A stretch of DNA of 64,000 nt from Thermobrachium celere DSM 8682 (GCF_000430995.1 NZ_HF952018.1:581897-645896), one strand, 5' to 3'; positions 17,526-26,354 are shown, counted from the stretch's first letter. Made by a program: numbers and translations. Notes: generated by a model from the sequence alone, not told the origin.

Positions 17526-19055
17526 ATGAAAAAAACAGCAATTATAATAATGGTAATAACAGTATTGTCTAAAATATTAGGATTTATAAGAGAAGTTTCA
17601 CTTTCATATTTTTTTGGGGCAAATAATATTACAGATGCATATTTAATTTCTCAAACAATACCTACAGTATTGTTTTCTTTCATAGGTGCTGCATTAGGTA
17701 CTGGATTTATACCTATGTTTAGCGAAATTAAAGTTAAAGTTGATGAAAAAAAAGCTATTCAATTTACAAATAATTTAATAAATATATTTATATTTTTATG
17801 TACATTTTTAGTAAGTTTAGCTTATTTATTTACAGAACCACTAGTAAAAATGTTTGCATTTGGATTTACTGGAGATACATTAAAATTAGCAATAAATTTT
17901 ACTAGAATTAGTATATTTAGTATATATTTTTCTGGTTTAGTATATATTTTTATTGCGTATTTGCAGATTAAAAATAACTTTATAATACCTGCATTAATAG
18001 CTTTTCCAATGAATATTATTATTATTTTATCAATGTATATAGCTACCAAAACAAATTTTTTATATTTAGCTGTTGGAACTGTTATATCTTTTTTGGCACA
18101 ATTATTATTTATTTTACCTTTTACTTGTAGTAAGGGATATAAATATAAATTTTATTTTGATTTAAAGGATAAATATGTTCTTACTTTATTCAATATTGCA
18201 GTTCCAGCAATATTAGGTGTATCAGTTAATCAATTAAATGTATTAGTTGATAGAACCATAGCTTCAAAAATTGTAGAAGGAGGCATATCTGCACTAAATT
18301 ATGCCAATAAATTAAATGGATTTGTTTTTGGTATTTTTGTTATTTCTATAAGTACAGTCTTATTTCCATCCATATCGAAAATGGCTGCTGAAAAAAATTA
18401 TGATGGTTTAAAAAAATCTTTAAATGAATCTATTAATTCAATAAACTTACTTGTTATTCCTGCTACAATTGGATTAATGATGTTTTCAACACCTATTGTT
18501 GAAATGCTTTTTGCACGTGGTGCCTTTGATGAAAGGGCAGTTAAGATGACATCAAGTGCATTGTTATTTTATTCAATAGGTATGATTGGGTATGGACTTC
18601 GTGAGGTTCTATCTAAAGCTTTTTATTCTTTGAAAGATACAAAAACTCCAACTATAAATGCTGTAATATCTTTGATTATGAATATAATATTGAACATAAC
18701 ATTATCAAGATTTATGGGAATTGCAGGACTTGCTTTTGCTACAAGCATTTCAGCAATTGTTTGTACAGGGTTATTGTTTATATCTTTAAGAAAAAAGATA
18801 GGTGGATTTGGGTTAAAAGAAATAATTATGTCTTTTATAAAGATATTTATTTCATCTATAGTTATGGGAGTAGTAGCTAAGGCTAGTTATAGTTTGCTTC
18901 TACAAGGTTTTAATAAGAATTTATCTTTAATTATTGCAATAATATTAGGTATAACGGTGTACTTTGCAATAGTTCCTTTTATGAGAATTAGAGAAGTTGA
19001 TGATATAATTTTAAAGTTAAAAATAAAGTTGAAAAATATAAATTTAAAATATTAA
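17526..19055 (+). CDS. MurJ/MviN-family lipid flippase (paralogue 1)
   Basis: A 509-residue protein with about 14 membrane helices of the MOP superfamily, MurJ branch. The N terminus ILGFIREVSLSYFFGANNITDAYLISQTIP shows the conserved GFxRE and D-A motifs; GGISALNYANKLNGFVFGIF and MLFARGAFDERAV are also family landmarks. In this locus it probably flips a lipid-linked exopolysaccharide unit, taking the place of a Wzx, while murein flipping may belong to another paralogue (50.4 kb is the most regular). It is the first of three MurJ-like genes in the window. A GAGGTGG site precedes the ATG. Confidence 0.88.
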   Translation: MKKTAIIIMVITVLSKILGFIREVSLSYFFGANNITDAYLISQTIPTVLFSFIGAALGTGFIPMFSEIKVKVDEKKAIQFTNNLINIFIFLCTFLVSLAYLFTEPLVKMFAFGFTGDTLKLAINFTRISIFSIYFSGLVYIFIAYLQIKNNFIIPALIAFPMNIIIILSMYIATKTNFLYLAVGTVISFLAQLLFILPFTCSKGYKYKFYFDLKDKYVLTLFNIAVPAILGVSVNQLNVLVDRTIASKIVEGGISALNYANKLNGFVFGIFVISISTVLFPSISKMAAEKNYDGLKKSLNESINSINLLVIPATIGLMMFSTPIVEMLFARGAFDERAVKMTSSALLFYSIGMIGYGLREVLSKAFYSLKDTKTPTINAVISLIMNIILNITLSRFMGIAGLAFATSISAIVCTGLLFISLRKKIGGFGLKEIIMSFIKIFISSIVMGVVAKASYSLLLQGFNKNLSLIIAIILGITVYFAIVPFMRIREVDDIILKLKIKLKNINLKY

Positions 19056-19077
19056 TGATATTAAAGATTTTTAAATA

Positions 19078-19114
19078 ATTATTAGTGCTATCCTATATGG
19101 ATAGCACTAATAAT
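19078..19114. terminator. Perfect hairpin after the flippase gene
   Basis: ATTATTAGTGCTATCC and GGATAGCACTAATAAT form a 16-bp perfect stem with a TATAT loop. No T-run follows on the plus strand, so it may be a transcript 3' stabiliser or a weak terminator. Confidence 0.55.
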
Positions 19115-19149
19115 TACTGCTATATATTATTTATTTAAGGAGGATTAAT

Positions 19150-20109
19150 ATGCTTTATCCTTTATTTTTTAAACCAGTCTACAAAGAAATAATATGGGGT
19201 GGGCAAGGTTTAAAGAGAATTTTTAAAAGAGATTTGCCTTTTGAAAAAACAGCTGAGAGCTGGGAAGTATGCTGCCATAAAAATGGAATGAGTATAATAG
19301 AAAATGGAAAATTGAAGGGGAAAACCATTAAAGAAGCAATAGATTTATATGAGGAAGATTTAATTGGAAAGAAAGCTGTAAAATATGATAGATTTCCATT
19401 ATTAATAAAATATATAGATGCAAATGATAAACTATCGGTACAAGTTCATCCTAATGATGAATATGCTTTAAAACATGAAGGTGAATTTGGAAAAACTGAG
19501 ATGTGGTATATTGTAGATGCTAAAGAGGATGCCAAATTAATCTATGGCGTTAGAAAAGGTATAACTAAGGAAGAATTTCAAAGGTCACTTGATGAGAAAA
19601 AACTAGAAGAATGTTTAAATTATGTTTCAGTTAAAAAGGGAGAAGTAATATTTATTCCATCAGGTACTGTACATGCTATATTAGAGGGAATAGTTATAGC
19701 AGAAATTCAACAAAACAGCGATACTACATATAGGGTTTATGATTGGAATAGAGTTGACAAGGAAGGCAAAACAAGAGAATTACATATAGACAAGGCTCTA
19801 GATGTAATAGATTTTGATATAAGTGGTAAAGTTGAAACTCCAAATAAGATTATTATGGACGGCTATAGTATTGCTAATTTAACAAAGTGTGAGTATTTCA
19901 ATGTAGATGAGATAGATATTGGAAATGTTTATAAGGACAAAACAAATGGAGAAATATTTTTTATTTATATGTGTATTGAAGGAGAAGGAATTTTAAATTA
20001 TAACGGAGGTATTTATAATATATCTGCAGGACAAACATTTATGATACCAGCAAAAGAAGGTGAGTTTAAAATAGAAGGCAAATTAAAATTGCTAAAGGTA
20101 TATTTATAA
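19150..20109 (+). CDS. manA: Mannose-6-phosphate isomerase, class I
   Basis: A 319-residue cupin-type zinc enzyme that converts fructose-6-phosphate to mannose-6-phosphate, the first step towards GDP-mannose. The probable zinc ligands are Gln98 and His100 (QVHPND), Glu117 (KTEMWY) and His175 (TVHAILEG). Length and YPLFFKPVYKEIIWGG start match the Gram-positive ManA. A strong AAGGAGG lies 6 nt before the ATG. With manC (8.9 kb) and the hexomutase next door it completes a GDP-mannose route. Confidence 0.93.
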   Translation: MLYPLFFKPVYKEIIWGGQGLKRIFKRDLPFEKTAESWEVCCHKNGMSIIENGKLKGKTIKEAIDLYEEDLIGKKAVKYDRFPLLIKYIDANDKLSVQVHPNDEYALKHEGEFGKTEMWYIVDAKEDAKLIYGVRKGITKEEFQRSLDEKKLEECLNYVSVKKGEVIFIPSGTVHAILEGIVIAEIQQNSDTTYRVYDWNRVDKEGKTRELHIDKALDVIDFDISGKVETPNKIIMDGYSIANLTKCEYFNVDEIDIGNVYKDKTNGEIFFIYMCIEGEGILNYNGGIYNISAGQTFMIPAKEGEFKIEGKLKLLKVYL

Positions 20110-20224
20110 TTATGTTTTAAATTTATTCGTATATATTAAACAAAATTTTTTGTCATCCTTGAAAAAAATTCTAAAAAATGATAATTTATTATCAGTTAAA
20201 TTTTGATAGATTGGGGGAATCAAT

Positions 20225-21928
20225 GTGGAATACATGTCAATGTATAAAAGATGGTTAGAGTTTGATGAAGAAACAAGAAGGGAACTTGAGGGGCTTGATG
20301 AAAAGGAGATAATGGAAAGATTTTATAAAGAGCTTGAGTTTGGTACAGGAGGATTAAGAGGTATAATTGGTGCTGGAACTAACAGAATGAACGTGTACAC
20401 TGTTAGAAAGGCAACACAGGGCCTTGCGAACTTTATACTAAAGCAAAACATAGAAAATCCTTCTGTTGCTATAGCATATGATTCAAGAAAATATAGTGAT
20501 GTTTTTGCTAAGGAGGCTGCACTTGTTTTAAATGCAAGTGGTATAAAGACTTACATATATGATGAACTAAAACCAACTCCAATGTTATCCTATGCAGTAA
20601 GACACATGAAGGCAACAGCAGGAATAGTTATAACAGCAAGCCACAATCCAAAGGAATACAATGGATATAAGGTTTACTGGTCAGATGGCGGCCAAGTTAC
20701 AGAGGAACTTGCAGAGGGAATATTAAATGAGATAAAAAATGTAGACTACAGTGACATAAAGAGAATGGATTATGATGAGGCAATAGAAAAAGGGCTATTT
20801 AATTTTATGCCAAAGGAAGTTGAGGATACATATGTAAAGCTTGTTAAGGGTCTTACCGTAAATAAAGAGCTTGTTGAAAAGATGAAGGACAAGGTAAAGG
20901 TTATATACACTCCACTTCATGGAACAGGTAATAAGCCTGTAAGAAGGGTACTTGAGGAGCTTGGATACAAGAATGTATATGTTGTAAAGGAGCAGGAAAA
21001 TCCAGATCCAGCCTTTTCAACTGTTAAATATCCAAACCCAGAGGAGTCAGAAGTATTTACAAGAGCAATGGAGATGGCTCGTGAACTTGATGCAGATGTA
21101 ATAATAGGAACAGACCCAGACTGCGATAGAGTTGGCGTTGTTGTTAAAAATTCCGAAGGAAACTATGTAGTTTTAACAGGAAACCAAACAGGTGCACTAC
21201 TAACTCACTATATGCTTGAAAACCTAAAGGCGACAAATACAATACCAAAGAACCCTGTTGTTATAAAGACAATAGTTACAACAGAGTTTGCAAGGGCAAT
21301 ATGTAAGGATTATGGTGTTGAAATACTTGATGTTTTAACAGGATTTAAGTATATAGGGGAAAAAATAAAGGAATTTGAGATAAATGGGGATATGAACTTT
21401 ATACTAGGATTTGAAGAAAGCTATGGATACCTTGCTGGAACATTCGTAAGGGATAAGGATGCTGTAATAGCATCAATGCTAATTGTTGAGATGGTTTGCT
21501 ACTACAAGGATAGGGGTATGAGCCTATATGAGGGACTAATGGAACTATACAATAAGTATGGTTTCTATAAGGAAGATCTTGTTTCAATTACCCTAAAGGG
21601 AATTGAGGGAAGCGAGAAGATAAAGAAAATAATGGAGGATTTAAGAAGCAACCCTCCAAAGAAGGTAGCAGACCTATCTGTTAAGCTTGTGAAGGATTAT
21701 AAGATGAGTGTTACAAAAAATGTTGTAAGCGGAGAAGAGGAAGTGATTGAACTTCCAAAGTCAAATGTAATTCAGCTAGTTTTAGAGGATGGAAGTGTAA
21801 TTACTGCAAGACCATCTGGAACAGAGCCAAAGATAAAGTTCTATTTTATGACAAAGGGAGAAACACTAGAAAAGGCAGAGGAAAACATAAAGAGGTTTAA
21901 GGAAGAGATTTTAAAGATGGCAGAGTAA
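20225..21928 (+). CDS. Phosphoglucomutase / phosphomannomutase (PgcA type)
   Basis: A 567-residue alpha-D-phosphohexomutase of the long Bacillus PgcA type. The four domain signatures are present: the phosphoserine loop ITASHNPKEYNGYK with Ser139, the metal site DPDCDRVG, the sugar loop FEESYGYLAG and the phosphate-binding RPSGTEPKIKFY near the end. It interconverts hexose-6- and hexose-1-phosphates and so feeds galU, manC or both. The GTG start has GGGGG 7 nt upstream. A REPIN-like hairpin follows the stop by a few bases and may serve as transcript end. Confidence 0.92.
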   Translation: MEYMSMYKRWLEFDEETRRELEGLDEKEIMERFYKELEFGTGGLRGIIGAGTNRMNVYTVRKATQGLANFILKQNIENPSVAIAYDSRKYSDVFAKEAALVLNASGIKTYIYDELKPTPMLSYAVRHMKATAGIVITASHNPKEYNGYKVYWSDGGQVTEELAEGILNEIKNVDYSDIKRMDYDEAIEKGLFNFMPKEVEDTYVKLVKGLTVNKELVEKMKDKVKVIYTPLHGTGNKPVRRVLEELGYKNVYVVKEQENPDPAFSTVKYPNPEESEVFTRAMEMARELDADVIIGTDPDCDRVGVVVKNSEGNYVVLTGNQTGALLTHYMLENLKATNTIPKNPVVIKTIVTTEFARAICKDYGVEILDVLTGFKYIGEKIKEFEINGDMNFILGFEESYGYLAGTFVRDKDAVIASMLIVEMVCYYKDRGMSLYEGLMELYNKYGFYKEDLVSITLKGIEGSEKIKKIMEDLRSNPPKKVADLSVKLVKDYKMSVTKNVVSGEEEVIELPKSNVIQLVLEDGSVITARPSGTEPKIKFYFMTKGETLEKAEENIKRFKEEILKMAE

Positions 21929-21933
21929 TAAAA

Positions 21934-21997
21934 GTGCCACCCAAGTGAAATGTGAAATTATCCATTTCTTGGATTTTACATTGTCACATGGGTGGCA
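21934..21997. repeat. REPIN-like palindrome, copy 1 (complete)
   Basis: A 64-nt imperfect palindrome beginning GTGCCACCCAAGTGAAATGT and ending ACATGGGTGGCA. The outer 9 bp (TGCCACCCA / TGGGTGGCA) are perfect, and inner arms (TTATCC with GGAT) continue the stem. It lies directly 3' of the hexomutase gene. It shares its termini with seven other full or half copies in the window. Confidence 0.85.
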
Positions 21998-22157
21998 AAG
22001 TTTTATGAGAGTTTTTTATTGGTTAGGAACATAATTAACATATATGTAATAGTTTGTTAATTTTATATTATTAACCTTGTAGGAAGCATATATCTAGATT
22101 ATAGAATTTTAAATTATGATTCAAGTAGTATTTAATTTTAAAGGGGGACAAGTAATA

Positions 22158-22289
22158 TCATTGGTTACTGCTGTTGCAGGCTGTGGAGTATTTGGAGACC
22201 ACTGTTCGCCATTATCTGATACAACCATTCTTGCTTCAACAGGATCTGCTGCAGATCATATTGACAATGTTAAGACTCAACTGCCGTAA
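22158..22289 (+). pseudogene. Remnant of an NhaC-type Na+/H+ antiporter gene
   Basis: A 43-codon open stretch reads SLVTAVAGCGVFGDHCSPLS and continues DTTILASTGSAADHIDNVKT before a stop. The GxxFGDHCSPxSDTTIL and DHIDxVxTQLP motifs are hallmarks of NhaC antiporters. Neither the upstream nor the downstream part of the gene is present. Confidence 0.75.
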
Positions 22290-22437
22290 GTAATATTAAG
22301 TAATAGTTTGTGTTTTGATTGTTTAGATAGGATTTTTAATAATGGGATTGATTAATGTAAAAGTTGTTTAAAAATCCGTCTAAAAAATTAAGATCAGATT
22401 TTTTTAAAAATTTAAACTGTTAGATTTAGAAATTTTG

Positions 22438-22446
22438 TGTTATAAT
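22438..22446 (+). promoter_or_regulatory. Probable extended -10 promoter of galU
   Basis: TGT followed by a perfect TATAAT at 22441-22446. No good -35 is seen (TGTTAG at 17 nt), which an extended -10 can tolerate. The galU start is 62 nt downstream. Confidence 0.5.
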
Positions 22447-22507
22447 ATTATTGCTGTTTATAGTTAGTATTTATGTAAATTTATGTTGCTTTGGGGGAGG
22501 AGTTAGT

Positions 22508-23416
22508 GTGAAGGTTAGAAAGGCAATAATTCCAGCTGCAGGGCTTGGAACAAGATTTTTACCAGCAACAAAGGCACAACCTAAAGAGATGCTTCCAATA
22601 GTAGATAAGCCAACTATTCAGTACATAATAGAGGAAGCTGTTGAGGCAGGAATAGAGGAGATACTTATAATAACAGGTAGAAATAAAAGGGCAATAGAGG
22701 ATCACTTTGATAAGTCTGTTGAACTTGAGCTTGAACTTAAGGAGAAGAAGAAGGACGATCTTTTAAAGATGGTTCAGGATATTTCAAACATGGTTCAGAT
22801 ACACTATGTAAGACAGAAGGAACCAAAGGGACTTGGACATGCTATTTTATGTGCAAAGACATTTGTTGGGAATGAGCCTTTTGCAGTTATGTTAGGAGAT
22901 GACGTTGTTGATGCAGAGGTACCATGCTTAAAGCAGCTTATAGATGTGTATAATGAGTATAAGACAACTATATTAGGTGTTCAGCAGGTACCAATGGCGG
23001 ATGTAAGTAAGTATGGAATTGTAAAGGGAATGCATATTGAAGATGGTGTATATAAGGTTAAGGACCTAGTTGAAAAGCCAAGCAAGGAACAGGCTCCAAG
23101 TAATGTTGCTATACTTGGAAGATATATTATAACTCCACAGATATTTGAGATACTAGAGCACACTCGCCCAGGAAAAGGTGGAGAGATTCAGTTAACAGAT
23201 GCATTGAAGGAGCTTTTAAATAGAGAGGCTATGTATGCGTATACATTTAAGGGAAGAAGATATGATGTAGGAGATAAGCTTGGATTCCTTCAGGCGACAG
23301 TAGAGTATGCATTAAAGAGGGAAGATTTGAAGGATGAGTTTTTTAAGTATTTGAAGGATATTGTAAATAATTATGAGGCTTCCTTTGAGGCTGCAGTAGA
23401 TACAGATAAGGAGTAA
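22508..23416 (+). CDS. galU: UTP-glucose-1-phosphate uridylyltransferase
   Basis: A 302-residue UDP-glucose pyrophosphorylase. The nucleotide-binding motif [20 protein letters not shown] is at the N terminus, followed by [37 protein letters not shown] and [13 protein letters not shown]. It makes UDP-glucose for the polysaccharide, for Ugd-type enzymes and for glycolipids. The GTG at 22508 is chosen because a GGGAGGAG site is 5-6 nt upstream; an earlier TTG would add an unlikely hydrophobic tail. It probably has its own promoter and is followed by two REPIN-like hairpins. Confidence 0.95.
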   Translation: MKVRKAIIPAAGLGTRFLPATKAQPKEMLPIVDKPTIQYIIEEAVEAGIEEILIITGRNKRAIEDHFDKSVELELELKEKKKDDLLKMVQDISNMVQIHYVRQKEPKGLGHAILCAKTFVGNEPFAVMLGDDVVDAEVPCLKQLIDVYNEYKTTILGVQQVPMADVSKYGIVKGMHIEDGVYKVKDLVEKPSKEQAPSNVAILGRYIITPQIFEILEHTRPGKGGEIQLTDALKELLNREAMYAYTFKGRRYDVGDKLGFLQATVEYALKREDLKDEFFKYLKDIVNNYEASFEAAVDTDKE

Positions 23417-23423
23417 TTAATGG

Positions 23424-23485
23424 GTGCCACCCAAGTGAAATGTGAAAAGTCTTGCGACTTTATCACATTGTCACCAGGGTGGCAC
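23424..23485. repeat. REPIN-like palindrome, copy 2 (complete)
   Basis: Begins GTGCCACCCAAGTGAAATGT and ends with CACCAGGGTGGCAC. The centre is an AAGTC-TTGC-GACTT hairpin. It lies 8 nt after the galU stop. Confidence 0.85.
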
Positions 23486-23512
23486 CTAGGGTATTTGAGG
23501 GGTGTTGATTAA

Positions 23513-23570
23513 GGTGTGATACCTAAGTGAAATGTGAAAAGTCTTGGGACTTTGTGACATTTCACTTGGG
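23513..23570. repeat. REPIN-like palindrome, copy 3 (degenerate ends)
   Basis: The inner arms AAGTGAAATGT and ACATTTCACTT and the AAAGTC/GACTTT centre are kept, but the outer GTGCCACC / GGTGGCAC ends are eroded. It lies 28 nt after copy 2, so galU is followed by a tandem pair. Confidence 0.75.
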
Positions 23571-23586
23571 TTTTGGATTTGTATGA

Positions 23587-23615
23587 TTGTTTTTAGGATG
23601 TTTTTATGTTATAAT
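23587..23615 (+). promoter_or_regulatory. Probable sigma-A type promoter of the sortase operon
   Basis: TTGTTT (23587-23592), a 17-nt spacer and a perfect TATAAT (23610-23615). The first gene of the operon starts 84 nt downstream of the -10 box. Confidence 0.55.
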
Positions 23616-23698
23616 CAAGTAAAATTTTACTATAGTTCTAAAGGCTACTATGGAAATAGACGATAAATGTAAAGAATACTACATAAAGGGGTGTTATT

Positions 23699-24211
23699 AT
23701 GAAGGCAAGAAAGTTTGCTCTAAGTCTTGCATTAGCTTTAACTGTATTTTCAACTACCTTTGCAAGTGCTGCAACAAAGCAGGATGTAATTAATGCTTTA
23801 AGAAGAGTTGGTGCCAATAGTGCAATTATCACTATGGCTGAAAATTATTTAAAGACTGTAAGTATTTCAGAGGATAAGCTTGATTTAGTAGTTCAAAACA
23901 TCAATGATGTAAAGGCTCTAATGGATGCAAGAGGGGTTACAGATGTAACAAAATTAAGTAGAGAAGATAAGGAAAAAGTTATAGCAGAAATTCAAGATTC
24001 AGCAAGAATAGTTGGTCTTACTGCTGAAATTGTAACAGGTAAAAATGGGGTAAGAACAGTAAAACTTGTAAATGAAAAGGGAAAGATTGTTGCTGTTGTT
24101 GCTGGAAATGGGAAAATAATGAAAAAGACAGGAACAGCAAATGCTCTAGGTATGGCTGTAGGATCACTTACTGCTGTAGCAGGACTTTTAGCATTAAGAA
24201 AGAGAAAGTAA
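23699..24211 (+). CDS. Secreted protein with a non-canonical sortase sorting signal
   Basis: A 170-residue protein with a Sec signal peptide (MKARKFALSLALALTVFS, cut near ASA at 22-24). The middle is a charged helical domain. The C terminus has the three-part layout of sortase substrates: KKTGT (142-146), a hydrophobic helix (ALGMAVGSLTAVAGLLAL) and an RKRK tail. The pentapeptide is MKKTG where LPxTG would be expected. The sortase gene starts 1 nt after its stop, so this is very probably the dedicated substrate. Its role on the wall is unknown. A GGGGTG site lies before the ATG. Confidence 0.75.
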   Translation: MKARKFALSLALALTVFSTTFASAATKQDVINALRRVGANSAIITMAENYLKTVSISEDKLDLVVQNINDVKALMDARGVTDVTKLSREDKEKVIAEIQDSARIVGLTAEIVTGKNGVRTVKLVNEKGKIVAVVAGNGKIMKKTGTANALGMAVGSLTAVAGLLALRKRK

Positions 24212-24212
24212 T

Positions 24213-24833
24213 ATGAGCTTTATGAAAAGGGGAGTTCGTCACTGGACTCCTTTACTTTTATATGCATTAGGTTTAGCCATTTTGTCCTACAGCTTTATAA
24301 ATATGTTTTTTGATAGAATTGTTTATTTAGATTTACTATTTAAAAAATCTAAAATTGAAAGTGGGGTAAAAAGCGAAAAGTTTAAGATAAATGGGTATTT
24401 AATTGATTATCCTCTTTGGGGAGATGTTATAGGTAAGATAGAGATTAAAAGGTTAAATATATCTTCAGTTATATATCAAGGAGATGATGACGAACAGCTT
24501 ATTAAGGGTGTTGGACACTCGTTTGCAAGTTTAATCCCAGGTGAAGGTGGAAATTGTATATTAGCAGGGCATAGAGATACTGTTTTTAGAAGGCTAGAAG
24601 GAATAAGGGTTGGAGATGAAGTTGTAATTTATACAACTTATGGTACATATAAATATAGAGTGAAGAATATAAAGATAGTAGATAAAAATGATGAAACTGT
24701 TATAGTTCCATCAGATAAGGAGATGCTTACAATTTACACATGCTATCCATTTAACTATATAGGTGCTGCACCGAAGAGATTTGTAGTAACCTGTGATTTT
24801 GTTGAGTCAACAAGAGATATAAATTTAAAGTAG
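24213..24833 (+). CDS. Sortase, class D-like
   Basis: A 206-residue membrane-anchored transpeptidase. TM anchor is at about 12-32 (WTPLLLYALGLAILSYSFIN). The catalytic residues are His120 in LAGHRD, Cys177 in LTIYTC and Arg189 in PKRFVV. The TLxTC-type motif and small size fit class D/E enzymes of Gram-positive bacteria. It should cut the neighbouring substrate at its C-terminal signal and attach it to peptidoglycan. It is packed between the substrate gene and a membrane protein gene, so the three form an operon. Confidence 0.9.
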   Translation: MSFMKRGVRHWTPLLLYALGLAILSYSFINMFFDRIVYLDLLFKKSKIESGVKSEKFKINGYLIDYPLWGDVIGKIEIKRLNISSVIYQGDDDEQLIKGVGHSFASLIPGEGGNCILAGHRDTVFRRLEGIRVGDEVVIYTTYGTYKYRVKNIKIVDKNDETVIVPSDKEMLTIYTCYPFNYIGAAPKRFVVTCDFVESTRDINLK

Positions 24834-24842
24834 GGTGGTTTT

Positions 24843-25694
24843 ATGAGGATTTTAAAAAAGTTGACGGTTATTTTAATTTCTTTAGTTATATTTTTAGATC
24901 TATTTGCGATAGGTTTTAGCGTATTTGTTAAAAGAAGAGTTTTAAATGCAGAGTATTATTTGGGGGTATTTAAAAGTAACAATTTATATATACATATAAA
25001 AGATTTAATATTAAAGGATTTAAAAGCAGTTGCACTGGAAAATAACTTAAGTAGTGATATTTTAAATGGATTAGTTGACGAAAAGATGATAGAGGATAAT
25101 ATTAAAAGATTGACCTATGGTACAGTAGATTATTTCCTAAAGGTTGAGGATACTTTGCCAAAGCCCAACCTAAGTTTAGCTCAAGTTGTTAAAAGGGATG
25201 TGGAGGATTATTTTGTTAAAAGAGGATTTAAGATAAACAGCCTTTTAAAGAATGAAATAGAGGGCATTGGAGATGAGATAAACACGTTAGTTGAAAATCA
25301 TATTATGTTTTTAAATTTAGGTGGATTAGAGAATAATAAGTATTTAATATTTGCTAGGGATGTATTGAACAATGTTTATAGAAATATAAATATATATATA
25401 ATGGTAATGCTTATATCATTATCAGTTTTATTTTTAACATCAAAGCAGGATGCATTAAATGTTTTATCAGCAGTTTTTGAGGTGGCAGGGATAACTTTAT
25501 CTGTACCATTATATACCCTCTATTTTATGAAGTATATACAAAATATTTCAATAGGGGATGAGATATATAAAAAGGTTGTTGTGGATTTGTTAAATGGTTC
25601 TATATTATATTTAGCCAATTTAGGAGTTTTTTTAATAGTATTAGGTTTTCTTTTTTATTTATTTAGTGAATTTCTTAATAAAAAGGGAGCGTAA
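24843..25694 (+). CDS. Unknown membrane protein of the sortase operon
   Basis: Not recognised. It has 283 residues: one N-terminal membrane helix (about 9-29), a 150-residue polar, mostly helical segment with many Lys/Asp/Glu, then three membrane helices (about 182-200, 206-226 and 255-275). The ribosome site GGGTGG is 5 nt before the ATG, and the gene is 9 nt from the sortase stop. A strong terminator follows, so this gene ends the operon. It could assist export or positioning of the sortase substrate, but that is only from position. Confidence 0.6.
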   Translation: MRILKKLTVILISLVIFLDLFAIGFSVFVKRRVLNAEYYLGVFKSNNLYIHIKDLILKDLKAVALENNLSSDILNGLVDEKMIEDNIKRLTYGTVDYFLKVEDTLPKPNLSLAQVVKRDVEDYFVKRGFKINSLLKNEIEGIGDEINTLVENHIMFLNLGGLENNKYLIFARDVLNNVYRNINIYIMVMLISLSVLFLTSKQDALNVLSAVFEVAGITLSVPLYTLYFMKYIQNISIGDEIYKKVVVDLLNGSILYLANLGVFLIVLGFLFYLFSEFLNKKGA

Positions 25695-25701
25695 TAATTG
25701 T

Positions 25702-25781
25702 AAAATTAAGCGTAATAACTTTAAAATTTAAGTTATTACGCTTAATTTTATGTGTAATAAATATGTTTTTATATTTATTAC
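25702..25781 (+). terminator. Tandem hairpins ending the sortase operon
   Basis: A perfect 20-bp stem (25702-25721 with 25731-25750; core TTAAGCGTAATAACTT) is followed by a second 11-bp stem, GTAATAAATAT (25754-25764) with ATATTTATTAC (25771-25781). The first is a good bidirectional terminator. The motif GTAATAA occurs in both stems. Confidence 0.75.
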
Positions 25782-25811
25782 GTTTTGGAATTATTTTATA
25801 AAGTCTTTTAC

Positions 25812-25868
25812 CATATACTCATCCGGCCGGAAATAAATTTTGGAGGGGTTAATATGGATGAGTATATG
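25812..25868 (+). promoter_or_regulatory. 13-bp inverted repeat enclosing the ribosome site and start of the sigma gene
   Basis: CATATACTCATCC (25812-25824) is the exact reverse complement of GGATGAGTATATG (25856-25868). The right arm begins at the last base of the ATG start and covers codons 2-5. The GGAGGGG ribosome site (25842-25848) sits in the 31-nt loop. In the transcript this forms a long stem at the initiation site, and at DNA level it could be a dyad operator. Confidence 0.7.
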
Positions 25869-26354
25869 TTGATTAAAAAGTATGAACCGCTTATAAAAAG
25901 GGCAATAAAGATGTATATACGTGATAGAAACTACTATGAGGATGCATATCAGGAGGCGGTTTTGGCAATTCTTCAGGTTTTAAGAGGTTTTGATGAGAAG
26001 AAGGGAGATTTTAATGCATATATAAAATGTGCTGTTATTTATTCTGTTAAGGCCTTTGCCAAAAGGATCAAGGAAAATATAAGCTTAGATGAGGAGCTTG
26101 AGGATGGAGGATGTCTATATGATTTAATACCAGATGAAGGTTGTCTTGAAGAGGATTATATAATGGAAGATGATATAAAAAGGCTGTATGAGGCAATTAA
26201 TAAATTAAACAAAAAGCAGAGGGAGGTTATTGCGGAATATTATTTTAAAGGCAAAAGCATGGTTGAGATTGCCAAAAACAGAAGATGTCATTATAATTCG
26301 ATTGTACGATTAAAAGAAAGGGCTATAAATAAGTTAAAAGAAGAACTAAAATAA
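25854..26354 (+). CDS. Sigma-70-family RNA polymerase sigma factor (short, ECF-like)
   Basis: A 166-residue factor with sigma region 2 (about 1-70; YYEDAYQEAVLAILQVLRGF is the core-binding part) and region 4 (about 105-160; KLNKKQREVIAEYYFKGKSM then a helix-turn-helix with RCHYNSIVRLKERAINKL). An acidic linker separates them. No anti-sigma gene is adjacent. ATG 25854 is chosen for its TGGAGGGG site; a longer reading from 25785 has none. Its targets are unknown, but envelope genes lie on both sides. Group is uncertain (ECF or clostridial group 5). Confidence 0.8.
   Translation: MDEYMLIKKYEPLIKRAIKMYIRDRNYYEDAYQEAVLAILQVLRGFDEKKGDFNAYIKCAVIYSVKAFAKRIKENISLDEELEDGGCLYDLIPDEGCLEEDYIMEDDIKRLYEAINKLNKKQREVIAEYYFKGKSMVEIAKNRRCHYNSIVRLKERAINKLKEELK

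Larger units (their letters stand above)
21998..22507 (+). other. Spacer with an antiporter remnant and the galU promoter
   Basis: About 510 bp without an intact gene. It holds a short NhaC-type remnant (22158-22289) and, near its end, a probable extended -10 promoter for galU. The rest is featureless AT-rich sequence. Confidence 0.6.

Noticed and set aside
21934-23570. CRISPR-like array from three similar repeats near galU
   Set aside because: The repeats are palindromic, unevenly spaced (1.4 kb and 28 nt), differ in their centres and have no cas genes; they match the REPIN family instead.
23600-26354. Anti-sigma factor role for the unknown membrane protein at 24.8 kb
   Set aside because: A terminator separates it from the sigma gene, it has four helices rather than one, and no zinc-binding anti-sigma motif is visible.
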